Positions 24,826 through 32,727 of a stretch of 64,000 nucleotides of DNA are shown here, piece by piece. The position numbers were made by a program, and so were the translations under genes. How positions within the stretch are numbered: position 1 is the stretch's first letter; every line of letters starts with the position of its first letter. The notes beneath the pieces were generated by a model that did not search any database, was not told the DNA's origin, and was given only the letters and a program-made list of their open reading frames with translations. Origin of the DNA: SM23-32 sp964434535 (GTDB lineage: Bacteria; Planctomycetota; Brocadiia; SM23-32); contig CAYSWA010000001.1 in the NCBI GenBank assembly GCA_964434535.1, positions 1 to 64,000 of the forward strand. Direction: 5' to 3'.

Positions 24826-24901
24826 TGGTGGAGGCGAAGGGATTCGAACCCTCGACCTCGGCAGTGCGAGTGCCGCGCTCTCCCAACTGAGCTACGCCCC
24901 C
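24826..24901 (-). tRNA. tRNA-Ala (anticodon CGC)
   Basis: 76 nt including an encoded CCA. Acceptor stem GGGGGCG/CGCCTCC contains the G3:U70 pair that defines alanine tRNAs. The anticodon stem CGGCA/TGCCG closes the loop CTCGCAC, giving anticodon CGC (codon GCG). The T arm has GGTTCGAATCC-type bases. Confidence 0.97.
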
Positions 24902-24915
24902 ACCGAGCACGGCGC

Positions 24916-24944
24916 ATTATAGGCCCCCGGCCCCCGCTCCGCAA
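24916..24944 (-). promoter_or_regulatory. Promoter of tRNA-Ala
   Basis: Minus strand TTGCGG (24944-24939), 17-bp spacer, TATAAT (24921-24916); predicted start near 24909, eight bases before the tRNA. Confidence 0.6.
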
Positions 24945-24951
24945 GCCCGCC

Positions 24952-25006
24952 AACGGCAACGGCCTCTCACCACGAAGATCACGAAGAACCACGAAGAAAA
25001 GCAACG
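24952..25006 (+). repeat. 55-bp repeat left of assembly gap
   Basis: Identical to 25107-25161 on the other side of the N run. Contains three CACGAAG units. The exact 55-bp length suggests contig ends sharing one assembly k-mer rather than two genomic copies. Confidence 0.9.
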
Positions 25007-25106
25007 NNNNNNNNNNNNNNNNNNNNNNNNNNNNNNNNNNNNNNNNNNNNNNNNNNNNNNNNNNNNNNNNNNNNNNNNNNNNNNNNNNNNNNNNNNNNNN
25101 NNNNNN
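25007..25106. other. Assembly gap (100 N)
   Basis: Exactly 100 N bounded on both sides by the same 55 bp. The true distance could be zero or a run of further repeat copies. Confidence 0.99.
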
Positions 25107-25161
25107 AACGGCAACGGCCTCTCACCACGAAGATCACGAAGAACCACGAAGAAAAGCAACG
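25107..25161 (+). repeat. 55-bp repeat right of assembly gap
   Basis: Exact copy of 24952-25006. Confidence 0.9.
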
Positions 25162-25328
25162 GCGAGGCGACCGGGACCGGGCCGAGAACCGGGGACTGCC
25201 CCGGAGTTTCGGCGGACGGCCCCGCCGCCAGGGCAGGCGCCGTGCCGTTCGCCCCTCCTGCGGCCGTCGCCGTCCTTCGTGATTCCTTCGTGAGCTTCGT
25301 GGTGGGGCCGGCCGTCGCCGTGGGCCGC

Positions 25329-25357
25329 TTGACTTGCGGCGGGGGCTCAACTACAGT
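25329..25357 (+). promoter_or_regulatory. Promoter of tRNA-Leu
   Basis: TTGACT (25329-25334), 17-bp spacer, TACAGT (25352-25357); predicted start near 25364, 16 bases before the tRNA. Confidence 0.6.
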
Positions 25358-25379
25358 GGCCGAAGTGGACCCCCGCCGT

Positions 25380-25465
25380 GCCAGAGTGGCGGAACGGCAT
25401 ACGCGTCGGTCTCAAAAACCGATGGGCGCGAGCCCTTGCGGGTTCGAATCCCGCCTCTGGCACCA
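25380..25465 (+). tRNA. tRNA-Leu (anticodon CAA)
   Basis: 86 nt with encoded CCA and the long variable arm of leucine tRNAs (TGGGCGCGAGCCCTT). Acceptor stem GCCAGAG/CTCTGGC; anticodon stem TCGGT/ACCGA around loop CTCAAAA gives CAA (codon UUG). Confidence 0.97.
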
Positions 25466-25525
25466 GCTTCCCGCCGGACCCCACGGATCGGACCAGACCG
25501 CAGGTCTCTGATTGGGAGATACCTC

Positions 25526-26587
25526 ATGCCGAGCGACGTATTCTACGCCCCCTTCGACGACGGCGCCGACGAGGCGGCGGTACGCGAGGCCACGAGCCGT
25601 CTGTTCCGCCGGGCCGGCCTGGGCGAAGTGAGCGCCGGCGGCGCCCTGACGGCCGTCAAGACCCACTTCGGCGAGCGCGGCAACGACAGCTTCATCCCCC
25701 CGTCGTTCGTCAAGGTCATCGTGGACGAGGTGCGCTCCGGCGGCGGCGAGCCCTGCCTGGTGGAGACCTCCACGCTGTATCGCGGGCAGCGCCACAACGC
25801 GCTGGACCATTTCAACCTGGCCGTCGAGCACGGGTTCGGGCCCGAGGCGATGGGCTGCCCGCTGCTGTTCATGGACGGGCTGCGGGGCAACCTGCACGTG
25901 GAGCGCGAGGTGGGGCTGAAGCGCTGCGAGACGGTCGCGGTGGCCGGCGACTTCGTGCACGTGCCGGCCGTGATCGTGGTCACGCACCTGACCGGCCACA
26001 TGCTGGGCGGGCTCGGCGGGGCGATCAAGAACGTGGCGATGGGCCTCGCCTCGCGGGCGGGCAAGCTGCGCCAGCACTCGCAGGGCCGCCCGCACATCAA
26101 GGACGAGGAGTGCATCGCCTGCGGCGCCTGCGCCGAGTGGTGCCCGGAGGAGGCGATCACCGTCGGCGAGGTGGCCGCCATCGACGCCGAGAAGTGCATC
26201 GGCTGCGGCGAGTGCGCGGCCGTCTGCCCGGTCGGCGCGGTCGGCTTCTCATGGGACGCGCCGGCCGAGGCGTTCAACGAGAAGATGGCCGAGTACGCCT
26301 TCGGGATACTGCGGGGCAAGCAGGCCGGCTTCGTGACCTTCCTGCACCGGATCACGGCCGACTGCAACTGCATGGGCAAGCGGGCCGAGAGCGTGGCGCC
26401 GGACCTGGGCGTGCTGGCCGGGCGGGACCCGGTGGCGATCGACCAGGCCGCCGTGGACCTGGTCAACGAGGCGCACGGGGCGGACCTGTTTGAGGAGCTC
26501 TGGCCGGGCAAGCGCTACCGGGCCCAGCTCGAGCACGGCGAGGCGATCGGGCTGGGCACGCGCCACTACAATCTGGTGCGCGTCTGA
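25526..26587 (+). CDS. DUF362 protein with two 4Fe-4S clusters
   Basis: A 353-residue cytoplasmic protein: an N-terminal DUF362 domain (VKTHFGERGNDSFIPP, STLYRGQRHN, THLTGHMLGGLGGAIKNVAMG) with a bacterial ferredoxin domain inserted after residue 190. Cluster ligands are C196/C199/C202/C206 (CIACGACAEWCP) and C224/C227/C230/C234 (CIGCGECAAVCP), each set completed by the other's last Cys. The C-terminal part (DCNCMGKRAESVAPDLGVLAGRDPVAID) returns to the DUF362 fold. An electron-transfer role is likely but its partner is unknown. ATG at 25526 with GGGAGA upstream, 60 bp after tRNA-Leu. Confidence 0.93.
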   Translation: MPSDVFYAPFDDGADEAAVREATSRLFRRAGLGEVSAGGALTAVKTHFGERGNDSFIPPSFVKVIVDEVRSGGGEPCLVETSTLYRGQRHNALDHFNLAVEHGFGPEAMGCPLLFMDGLRGNLHVEREVGLKRCETVAVAGDFVHVPAVIVVTHLTGHMLGGLGGAIKNVAMGLASRAGKLRQHSQGRPHIKDEECIACGACAEWCPEEAITVGEVAAIDAEKCIGCGECAAVCPVGAVGFSWDAPAEAFNEKMAEYAFGILRGKQAGFVTFLHRITADCNCMGKRAESVAPDLGVLAGRDPVAIDQAAVDLVNEAHGADLFEELWPGKRYRAQLEHGEAIGLGTRHYNLVRV

Positions 26588-26618
26588 CCGGCCCGCAGGC
26601 CAATGACGAGGGGGCGCC

Positions 26619-27569
26619 GTGGCGCGTCACGTCAAACGCGAGTGCCGCACCGATCCGGCGCGCGGCTGCGCGCCGGCCGAGCGGGACTTGAGGGAGCACG
26701 TGCGGTGGGGTGTGGTGATCCTCGACAAGCCATCCGGGCCCACCTCGCGCGGGGCGGCCGAGCGGGTCAGAGGGCTTGTGGGCGCCGAGAAGGCCGGCCA
26801 CGGGGGCACGCTCGACCCGAAGGTGACGGGGGTCCTGCCCGTGCTGTTGGAGAACGCCACACGCGTGGCGGGCGTCCTGCTCGGCTGCGACAAGGCGTAC
26901 GAGGGCGAGATGTTGCTGCACGGAGAGGTGAGTGCGGAAGGGCTGGAGGCGGGCATGGAGGGCTTCCGCGGGCGGGTCGAGCAGGTGCCGCCACGCCGCA
27001 GCAGCGTCAAGCGACGCCCGCGCGAGCGGACCGTGCACGCCTTCGAGACGACGGGGCGGTGGGGGCGGCGGGTCGAGTTCCGCGTCCGCTGCCAGGGGGG
27101 CACCTACGTGCGCAAGCTCGTGCATGACCTGGGCCGGGAGCTCGGCTGCGGGGCGCACATGACGCGGCTGCGGCGCACGCAGTCGGGGCCGTGCGGATTG
27201 TCGGAAACTGCGACAACCGATGACGTGGAGTCGGCGGCGCGGGCCGCGCGCGAGGGCGATGAAGGGCCGCTGCGGCGCGTTGTGCGTCCGGTCGAGGAGA
27301 TTCTGGGGCGGGTTCTGCCGGCGATCGAGATCGACGACGGGGCCGTGCACGCCGTCTGCGGGGGGCGTCCGCTCGCCGTGCCGGGCATCTGCGGGCTGGA
27401 CGAGTTCGCGGCGGGGCAGGCGGTGGCCGTGCTGTCGCTGAAGGGAGAGCTGGTCGGGGTGGGGGAGGCCCTGATCTGCTCAGAGGCCATCCTGACGGCG
27501 TCTCGGGGCCTGGCGGCGCACGTGGGGACGGTGCTGATGGGCCCGCAGACCTACCCCCGGGCCGGCTGA
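26619..27569 (+). CDS. Cbf5-type (archaeal/eukaryotic-like) RNA pseudouridine synthase with PUA domain
   Basis: 316 residues. The TruB-family catalytic domain carries D66 in AGHGGTLDPKVTGVLPV. The Lys-Val after DP and the segment QVPPRRSSVKRRPRERTV are diagnostic of Cbf5/dyskerin, whereas bacterial TruB has GTLDPLATG. GGTYVRKLVHDLG and GAHMTRLRRTQSG follow the Cbf5 pattern. The C-terminus is a PUA domain (about 235-316: AICxG-like HAVCGGRPLAVPGI, LKGELVGVGEAL, then GPQTYPRAG) as in archaeal Cbf5. Archaeal Cbf5 works with Nop10, Gar1, L7Ae and H/ACA guide RNAs; none is seen here. GTG start at 26619 with GAGGGGG upstream. Role in this bacterium unknown; a TruB-like tRNA U55 activity is possible. 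Confidence 0.9.
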   Translation: MARHVKRECRTDPARGCAPAERDLREHVRWGVVILDKPSGPTSRGAAERVRGLVGAEKAGHGGTLDPKVTGVLPVLLENATRVAGVLLGCDKAYEGEMLLHGEVSAEGLEAGMEGFRGRVEQVPPRRSSVKRRPRERTVHAFETTGRWGRRVEFRVRCQGGTYVRKLVHDLGRELGCGAHMTRLRRTQSGPCGLSETATTDDVESAARAAREGDEGPLRRVVRPVEEILGRVLPAIEIDDGAVHAVCGGRPLAVPGICGLDEFAAGQAVAVLSLKGELVGVGEALICSEAILTASRGLAAHVGTVLMGPQTYPRAG

Positions 27570-27973
27570 GGGGCGGCGCGCCGGGGCAGGCGTGGGGGCG
27601 CGTTGCCTAAGCCCGCGCTGTTTCTCGCTTTGCGCGAAAGCATTGCATTGCGCTGACGGCATCTGATACGATTCGCAGTTGCCGCGAGGCGGGGGGCCAA
27701 GAGGCCCTGTGATAGATTGAAACGGCGCCCGGCGCGGCCGGGCGGGACGGGGCGGTCTAAAGGGTTCAGCGCAAGCAGCTTACAGTAGGGACGAAGTGTG
27801 GTGCAGCGGCCGCTCACGCCGCTGGCACCTGTTTTGCAGCCTTGATCTTCTGAGAATCCGGGCGGCTCCGTGCCCGCGGCAGGTGGGCAGGGCAGCTACT
27901 CGGGGCGGTGCCGACAGTGGGCGGCCGCCCCGGCGGGCGAGCCGCGCGCTTGAGCAGCAGGACGGCGGACCCG
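27570..27973 (+). other. 404-bp region upstream of the Tad cluster
   Basis: No convincing gene. Contains an imperfect hairpin around TTTCTCGC-TTT-GCGCGAAA (27620-27640), the promoter-like pair at 27643-27672 and then a long GC-rich leader. An in-frame GTG at 27908 would lengthen TadE by 22 residues but without homology. Confidence 0.6.
27643..27672 (+). promoter_or_regulatory. Possible promoter of the Tad cluster
   Basis: TTGCAT (27643-27648), 18-bp spacer, TACGAT (27667-27672). If used, the leader before tadE would be about 295 nt, unusually long. Confidence 0.4.
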
Positions 27974-28414
27974 ATGAGAAAGCGGTCTGACAGGGAAGGG
28001 CAGGGCAGGCGGTCGGGGCAGGCGGTCGTGGAGTTTGCGCTGGTGCTGCCGGTGCTGGTGCTGATGCTGTTCGGCGCCGTCGAGTTCGGCAGGGCCTACT
28101 ACGACCTGCACCTGCTGACCAACGCGGCGCGGGAAGGGGCGCGGGTCGGCGCGCTGCCGGACAAGGTGGAGACGGACGTGGAGGCGGCCGTCGACGACTT
28201 CCTCAACAGCGTCGGGCTCTCCGGCGGCTGGTCGACCTCGGTGGTGGCGAAGGACCCGGACGGGACGACGCGCGCCAGCCTGGCCGAGGCCATCGAGGGC
28301 GACCGGATTCACGTGACGGTGAGCCACGATTTCACCGTGCTCTCCGGCAGCGTCTTGCCCGGCTTCTCCGGCACGCTGACGCTGAACGGCCGCTGCGCGT
28401 TCCGGCGCGAGTAG
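27974..28414 (+). CDS. tadE: TadE-like minor pseudopilin
   Basis: 146 residues. The N-terminal basic stretch is followed by GQAVVEFALVLPVLVLMLFGAVEFGRAYYD (in pieces, residues 14-43), the type IV prepilin-like TadE hydrophobic helix with the conserved Glu after the G-x-x-V-V start, then AAREGARVGA. Predicted to be processed and inserted in the inner membrane as a minor pilin of a Tad pilus. I prefer the ATG at 27974, four residues before the basic stretch, over a GTG at 27908. It is the first gene of the cluster; no major Flp pilin precedes it in the window. Confidence 0.88.
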   Translation: MRKRSDREGQGRRSGQAVVEFALVLPVLVLMLFGAVEFGRAYYDLHLLTNAAREGARVGALPDKVETDVEAAVDDFLNSVGLSGGWSTSVVAKDPDGTTRASLAEAIEGDRIHVTVSHDFTVLSGSVLPGFSGTLTLNGRCAFRRE

Positions 28415-28505
28415 CCGTCCGCCGGCCTTCTCGTCACGGACCGGCCGGGGCACGATCGCTCACTGAGGCGCGCCGCCGGCCGGCCTTGCAGGGGGGTCTG
28501 AAACA

Positions 28506-29939
28506 GTGAAGACAAAGCACTCGCTGATGGTCATCGTGGCCGGCCTGGTCTGTGCCACGATCGCCGTGGTGGCCGTCCACAGGACGCTGCGGCGCCAGGA
28601 GGCGCCCCCGCCGGCAGCGGAGGGGATCCAGTTGCTGCTGGCCGGGCGGGACATCGACTACGGCGAGCCGCTGGTCCTGGAGGGCGATAAGGCGAACGTG
28701 ATGTTCGTGGACGGCTGGCCGCCGCAGTTGCAGCCCGCCGGGGCCATCACCGACAGGGAGCACTTCCTGCGCGAGCCGATGCGCGCCGGCGACTCTTTCG
28801 TGCGCCACGAGCCGGTGCTGGAGCCCCAGATCGTGCCCGAGGCCGAGTTCGTCCCCGAGGGCATGGTCGTCGAGCGCATCAGGGTGGACCCGGACGACAT
28901 GACCACCGGCCGGCTGCGCGCGGGCATGCTGGTGGACGTGCTGCGGGTCCATGACGGCACGCCGACCCCCTTCATGCGCTGCGTGCGCATCTACGCCGTG
29001 GGCCAGCTCGACGCCGAGGGCCGGCCGGTCGAGGCGCAGAAGCCGGAGCCGAACGTCTTCTTGCTGATCAAGAAGGAGCACCAGGTCGACTTCCTCGAGG
29101 CGCGCTTCAAGACGGCGCACTTCGTGCTGATGGCGCCGACCGACCCGAGCATCAAGGGCCCGAAGCTGGTGGACGACGTGGAGCAGCGCGAGGCCGAGCG
29201 GCGCGAGGCGCAGGCCCTGCTGGAGCGCGGGCTGGAGCTGATGCAGAAGCAGCAGTTGGAGAAGGCGATGGCCGTCTTCGAGGAGGTGCCGGTGCGCCAC
29301 CCGGAGGTGCCAGAGGTGGCGGCCGAGGCGGCCCGCAAGGCGGAGGAATGCCGGCGCATGGTGGCGCTGGGGCTCTGCGAGCAGGCCCGGGAGGCCCTGG
29401 AGACCGAGAAGGACTTCGCCGCCGTCGAACGCTGCCTGGACCGGGTGGAGACCGAGTTCGCCGACGTGGCCGACGCCATGAGGGAGGTGGGCGCGCTGCG
29501 CGATGCCGCCCAGAAGGCGCTGGAGAAGCACAGGACCGAGCTGAGCTACAGGACGGTGCTGAAGGACATGGAAGCCGCCATGGACGGGGGCAACATCCCG
29601 CGGGCGCGCCAGTTGCTCACCGAGCTGAAGCAGTTCATCGTGGACGAGTTCGAGCCGGAGGGCGAGCTGCCCGGGCCGGCCGAGGCCTACCGGGTATACG
29701 AGACGAGCCTTACCTGGAAGAGCAAAGAGTACGACATCGACGTGAAGCTCTACGAGCTGCACCTGAAACAGGAGAGCTACGAGCAGGCGCAGGAGAAGCT
29801 GGATCAGATGCGGGAGAAGTTCCCCCAGCATCCGGGGCTGGAGGAGATGGCCCAGCGCCTGCCTGCGCCCGAGCCGACGGGGCCGAACGTCGGAGGAGTC
29901 CCCCCGCCCGCAACCGAACCGGGGCAGCAAGATGGCTGA
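28506..29939 (+). CDS. cpaB: CpaB/RcpC-like pilus assembly protein with TPR-like C-terminal extension
   Basis: 477 residues. An N-terminal membrane helix (about 6-24) leads into a SAF-type domain (GRDIDYGEPLVLEGDKANVMFVD, broken here at residues 48-70) and the RcpC region (ERIRVDPDDMTTGRLRAGMLVDVL, FLLIKKEHQVDFLEAR). CpaB proteins usually stop near 250-300 residues. Here a further ~240 residues of charged helices follow (LERGLELMQKQQLEKAMAVFEEVP, LHLKQESYEQAQEKLDQM), which look like TPR repeats, then a Pro-rich tail. It likely sits in the periplasm and helps organise the outer part of the Tad machine. GTG start with GGGGGG upstream. Overlaps cpaE by 8 bp. Confidence 0.85.
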   Translation: MKTKHSLMVIVAGLVCATIAVVAVHRTLRRQEAPPPAAEGIQLLLAGRDIDYGEPLVLEGDKANVMFVDGWPPQLQPAGAITDREHFLREPMRAGDSFVRHEPVLEPQIVPEAEFVPEGMVVERIRVDPDDMTTGRLRAGMLVDVLRVHDGTPTPFMRCVRIYAVGQLDAEGRPVEAQKPEPNVFLLIKKEHQVDFLEARFKTAHFVLMAPTDPSIKGPKLVDDVEQREAERREAQALLERGLELMQKQQLEKAMAVFEEVPVRHPEVPEVAAEAARKAEECRRMVALGLCEQAREALETEKDFAAVERCLDRVETEFADVADAMREVGALRDAAQKALEKHRTELSYRTVLKDMEAAMDGGNIPRARQLLTELKQFIVDEFEPEGELPGPAEAYRVYETSLTWKSKEYDIDVKLYELHLKQESYEQAQEKLDQMREKFPQHPGLEEMAQRLPAPEPTGPNVGGVPPPATEPGQQDG

Positions 29940-31110
29940 CGTCAACATACTCGTGTTGCATCCCAGCGAGCAGTACTGCCAGGAGATCATGGCGGCCTTC
30001 AGCGAGTACGACTCCGAGATGAGCCTCTCGGCCCTGGCCGACCTGCGCGAGGCGCCGGAGCGCGTGCGGGAGGAGAAGCCGGCGGCCGTGGTGGTGGGGG
30101 TGGACACGCCGAACGACCCGGCCCTGAAGTGCATCGAGACGGTCAGCCGCATGGCGCAGGACGTCGGCATCATCGTGGTCAGCAAGGAGCCCTCGCAGGA
30201 GCTGCTGGTCTCGTGCATGCGGGCCGGGAGCGAGGAGTTCCTGGAGTTCCCCATCAACCCCGACGACCTGGGCAAGGCGATGGACGGGCTGCTGCGCCGC
30301 AAGGGCATCAGCAAGGTCGGCGGGGGCAAGGTCATCGCCGTCTTCAGCCCCTCCGGCGGCACCGGGGTCACCACGGTGGCCTGCAACGTGGCCGCCGGCA
30401 TCGCCGAGACGCTCTCGCGCCCGAACGCCTGCTGCCTGGTGGACCTGAACCTCCAGTTCGGCTCGGTGGCGCTGGTGATGGACATCCGCGAGTTCACCCA
30501 CACGGTGGCCGACGCCGCCCAGGAGCAGGAACGCCTGGACGAGAACCTGCTGGGCACTTTCATGACCAAGCACAGCAGCGGCGCCGCCGTGCTGCCCGCG
30601 CCGATGAGCCTGCAAGAGCTGGAGGGCATAGACCCCTGGAACCTGCGGGGCTTGATCCAGACCTGCCGCAAGACCTACAGCTACACCGTGCTGGACATGC
30701 CCCACGTGGTGGACGACTGCTCGATCGTGGGGCTGGACGAGGCCGACGAGATCCTGCTGGTCTGCGACATGGTGCTGCCGGCCATCCGCAACGCCATCCA
30801 CGCCGTCGAGGTCTTCCACGAGCTGGAATACAAGCACGAGAAGATCAAGCTCGTCATCAACCGCTTCTACGACAGCGACCAGGTGAGCCTGGACGAGATC
30901 GTGGATCACGTGAACCTGCCGCTGCACTGGCTGATCCCCTACGACTCGCAGATGGTGATCTACTCGCTGAACTCCGGCGAACTGCTGGCCGTCTCCGACA
31001 CGCAGAGCCAGGCCGCGCAGAGCCTGCTGGCCCTGGCCCAGCACACGGCCGCCGTCGTCCCCCGGCCCGTCGCCAGGAGGAAGCGCGGGCTGTTCAGTTG
31101 GGTGAAGTAG
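29932..31110 (+). CDS. cpaE: CpaE/TadZ-like pilus localisation ATPase
   Basis: 392 residues: an N-terminal receiver-like domain (1-125, lacking a convincing phosphoacceptor pattern) and a MinD/ParA-type ATPase domain starting with the deviant Walker A VFSPSGGTGVTTVACNVA. DLNLQFGSVALVMD and VLDMPHVVDD are the switch motifs. In Tad systems this protein places the apparatus at the cell pole. Starts inside the end of cpaB. An inverted-repeat element lies directly after it, before cpaF. Confidence 0.92.
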   Translation: MADVNILVLHPSEQYCQEIMAAFSEYDSEMSLSALADLREAPERVREEKPAAVVVGVDTPNDPALKCIETVSRMAQDVGIIVVSKEPSQELLVSCMRAGSEEFLEFPINPDDLGKAMDGLLRRKGISKVGGGKVIAVFSPSGGTGVTTVACNVAAGIAETLSRPNACCLVDLNLQFGSVALVMDIREFTHTVADAAQEQERLDENLLGTFMTKHSSGAAVLPAPMSLQELEGIDPWNLRGLIQTCRKTYSYTVLDMPHVVDDCSIVGLDEADEILLVCDMVLPAIRNAIHAVEVFHELEYKHEKIKLVINRFYDSDQVSLDEIVDHVNLPLHWLIPYDSQMVIYSLNSGELLAVSDTQSQAAQSLLALAQHTAAVVPRPVARRKRGLFSWVK

Positions 31111-31112
31111 CG

Positions 31113-31199
31113 CTAAGGAGCTATTGCAGAACCATGTCCGTAGCGAGGCCGAGCGAGAAGTCGGCCGCAGTAGGTCACGGTTCTGCAATAGCTCCTAAG
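31113..31199. repeat. MITE-like palindromic element between cpaE and cpaF
   Basis: Perfect 18-bp inverted repeats AGGAGCTATTGCAGAACC at 31116-31133 and its complement at 31179-31196, with imperfect matching continuing a few bases outward and inward. The 45-bp centre holds a second inverted repeat, GGCCGA/TCGGCC. No coding capacity. Ends with TAAG. Total about 84 bp, typical of REP/MITE elements moved in trans. The transcript would fold into a long hairpin that could lower expression of the downstream pilus genes. Confidence 0.85.
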
Positions 31200-31256
31200 A
31201 AGGCGCGCCGGGGCGGCGAGCGTCGGCGCGCGACCTGATACGGGAAGGCGAAACAG

Positions 31257-32699
31257 ATGAGCAACCTCAGGGAGAGGATCAAGAAGCTGCGCGGCGGCGC
31301 CGGCACCCAGACCGCGCAGGGCGAGGCCAAGCCGGCCAAGGAAGCCAAGCCGAAGCCCAAGGCCGAGACGCCCAAGAAGGAGCCCCCCCGCGAGGCCCAG
31401 TACAACGTCCAGAAGCGGAAGACCTCGCTCGGGCGCGAGCAGTACCAGGAGCTGAAACGCAAGATCCACCGCAAGCTGCTCGACGCGCTCGACCTGACGA
31501 TCCTGAGCGAGCTGCAGGAAGACGACGTCAAGGACCAGATCCGCACCGTCGTGGCGCGGCTGCTGGACCAGGCCGGGGTCACCTTCAACCGCAAGGAGCG
31601 CGACCAGTTCATCAAGGAGATGGTCGACGAGGTGCTCGGCTTCGGCCCCCTGGAGCCGCTGCTGGATGACCCGGAGATCAGCGACATCCTGGTCAACGGC
31701 GCCAAGCAGGTCTACGTGGAGAAGCAGGGCCGCCTCTACCTGACCGACGTGGAGTTCAAGGACAACACCCATCTGCGCCACGTGATGGACCGAATCGTCT
31801 CGACCGTGGGGCGGCACATCGACGAGAGCTCGCCGATGTGCGACGCGCGCCTGCCCGACGGCTCGCGGGTCAACGCCATCATCCCGCCCCTTGCGGTCGA
31901 CTACCCCGTTCTGTCCGTCCGCAAGTTCCGCACCGACGCGCTGAGCATGGACGACCTGTTCCAGTACGGCACCCTCACCGAGCAGCTCGCCGAGGCCTGC
32001 AAGGCATGCGTCAACGCGCGGCTGAACATCCTGATCAGCGGCGGCACCGGCGCGGGCAAGACGACCACGCTCAACATCATGAGCGCCCACATCAGCCACT
32101 CCGAGCGGATCGTCACCATCGAGGACAGCGCCGAGCTCCAGCTCCAGCAGCCCCACGTGGTGCGCCTGGAGACCCGCCCGCCCAACATCGAGGGCAAGGG
32201 CGAGGTGACCCAGTACGAGCTGCTGATCAACAGCCTGCGTATGCGCCCGGACCGCATCATCCTGGGCGAGGTGCGCGGGCGCGAGGCGCTCGACATGCTC
32301 CAGGCCATGAACACCGGCCACGACGGCTCGATGTGCACCATCCACGCCAACTCGCCGCGCGACGCCCTGAGCCGCCTGGAGACCATGGTCGCGATGGGCG
32401 GCCACGACCTGCCGCAGGCCGCCGTGCGCCAGCAGATCGCCAGCGCCCTGGACGTGATCGTGCAGATGCAGCGCCTGCCGGACGGCTCCCGCCGCATGAC
32501 CTACTTCACCGAGGTGCTCGGCATGGAAGGCGAGATCGTGACCATGCAGGACATCTTCCGCTTCGAGCGCAAGGGCGTCGCGGCCGACGGCACCTCACTG
32601 GGCGGCCACGCCGCCACCGGGGTGCAGCCGCGCTTCCTGGACAGGCTCCGGGCGAGCGGGATCCAGCTCGACGCTGCGCTGTTCATGCCGCCGGCCTGA
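31257..32699 (+). CDS. cpaF: CpaF/TadA secretion ATPase
   Basis: Hexameric type II/IV secretion ATPase that powers Tad pilus assembly, 480 residues. A Lys/Pro-rich N-terminal tail (1-60) precedes the N-domain and RecA-like core. Walker A is ISGGTGAGKTTTLN, the Asp box TIEDSAELQL, Walker B IILGEVRGREALDML, and the His box TIHANSPRDAL. ATG at 31257 with GGGAAGG upstream. Separated from cpaE by the inverted-repeat element and followed by tadB after 28 bp. The C-terminal extension ends LDAALFMPPA. Confidence 0.96.
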   Translation: MSNLRERIKKLRGGAGTQTAQGEAKPAKEAKPKPKAETPKKEPPREAQYNVQKRKTSLGREQYQELKRKIHRKLLDALDLTILSELQEDDVKDQIRTVVARLLDQAGVTFNRKERDQFIKEMVDEVLGFGPLEPLLDDPEISDILVNGAKQVYVEKQGRLYLTDVEFKDNTHLRHVMDRIVSTVGRHIDESSPMCDARLPDGSRVNAIIPPLAVDYPVLSVRKFRTDALSMDDLFQYGTLTEQLAEACKACVNARLNILISGGTGAGKTTTLNIMSAHISHSERIVTIEDSAELQLQQPHVVRLETRPPNIEGKGEVTQYELLINSLRMRPDRIILGEVRGREALDMLQAMNTGHDGSMCTIHANSPRDALSRLETMVAMGGHDLPQAAVRQQIASALDVIVQMQRLPDGSRRMTYFTEVLGMEGEIVTMQDIFRFERKGVAADGTSLGGHAATGVQPRFLDRLRASGIQLDAALFMPPA

Positions 32700-32727
32700 A
32701 CTGAGCCCGCACGCGAGGATACTGGAC

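Larger units (their letters stand above)
24968..25304. repeat. CACGAAG-rich imperfect inverted-repeat element
   Basis: The left arm at 24968-24996 has three CACGAAG units beginning CACCACGAAG. The right arm at 25275-25304 carries the same pattern inverted (CTTCGTG units, ending CTTCGTGGTG). The arms match over about 24 of 30 positions. Between them lie the gap and about 110 bp without a gene. It resembles the intergenic CACGAAG elements common in some environmental phyla; no coding capacity. Confidence 0.5.

Noticed and set aside
24952..25161. CACGAAG units as a CRISPR array
   Set aside because: Units are 7 bp with 2-3 bp spacing and no spacers of constant length; no cas genes.
24751..25293. 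Open frame running through the tRNA and the N run
   Set aside because: It is composed of tRNA, repeat and N; not a gene.
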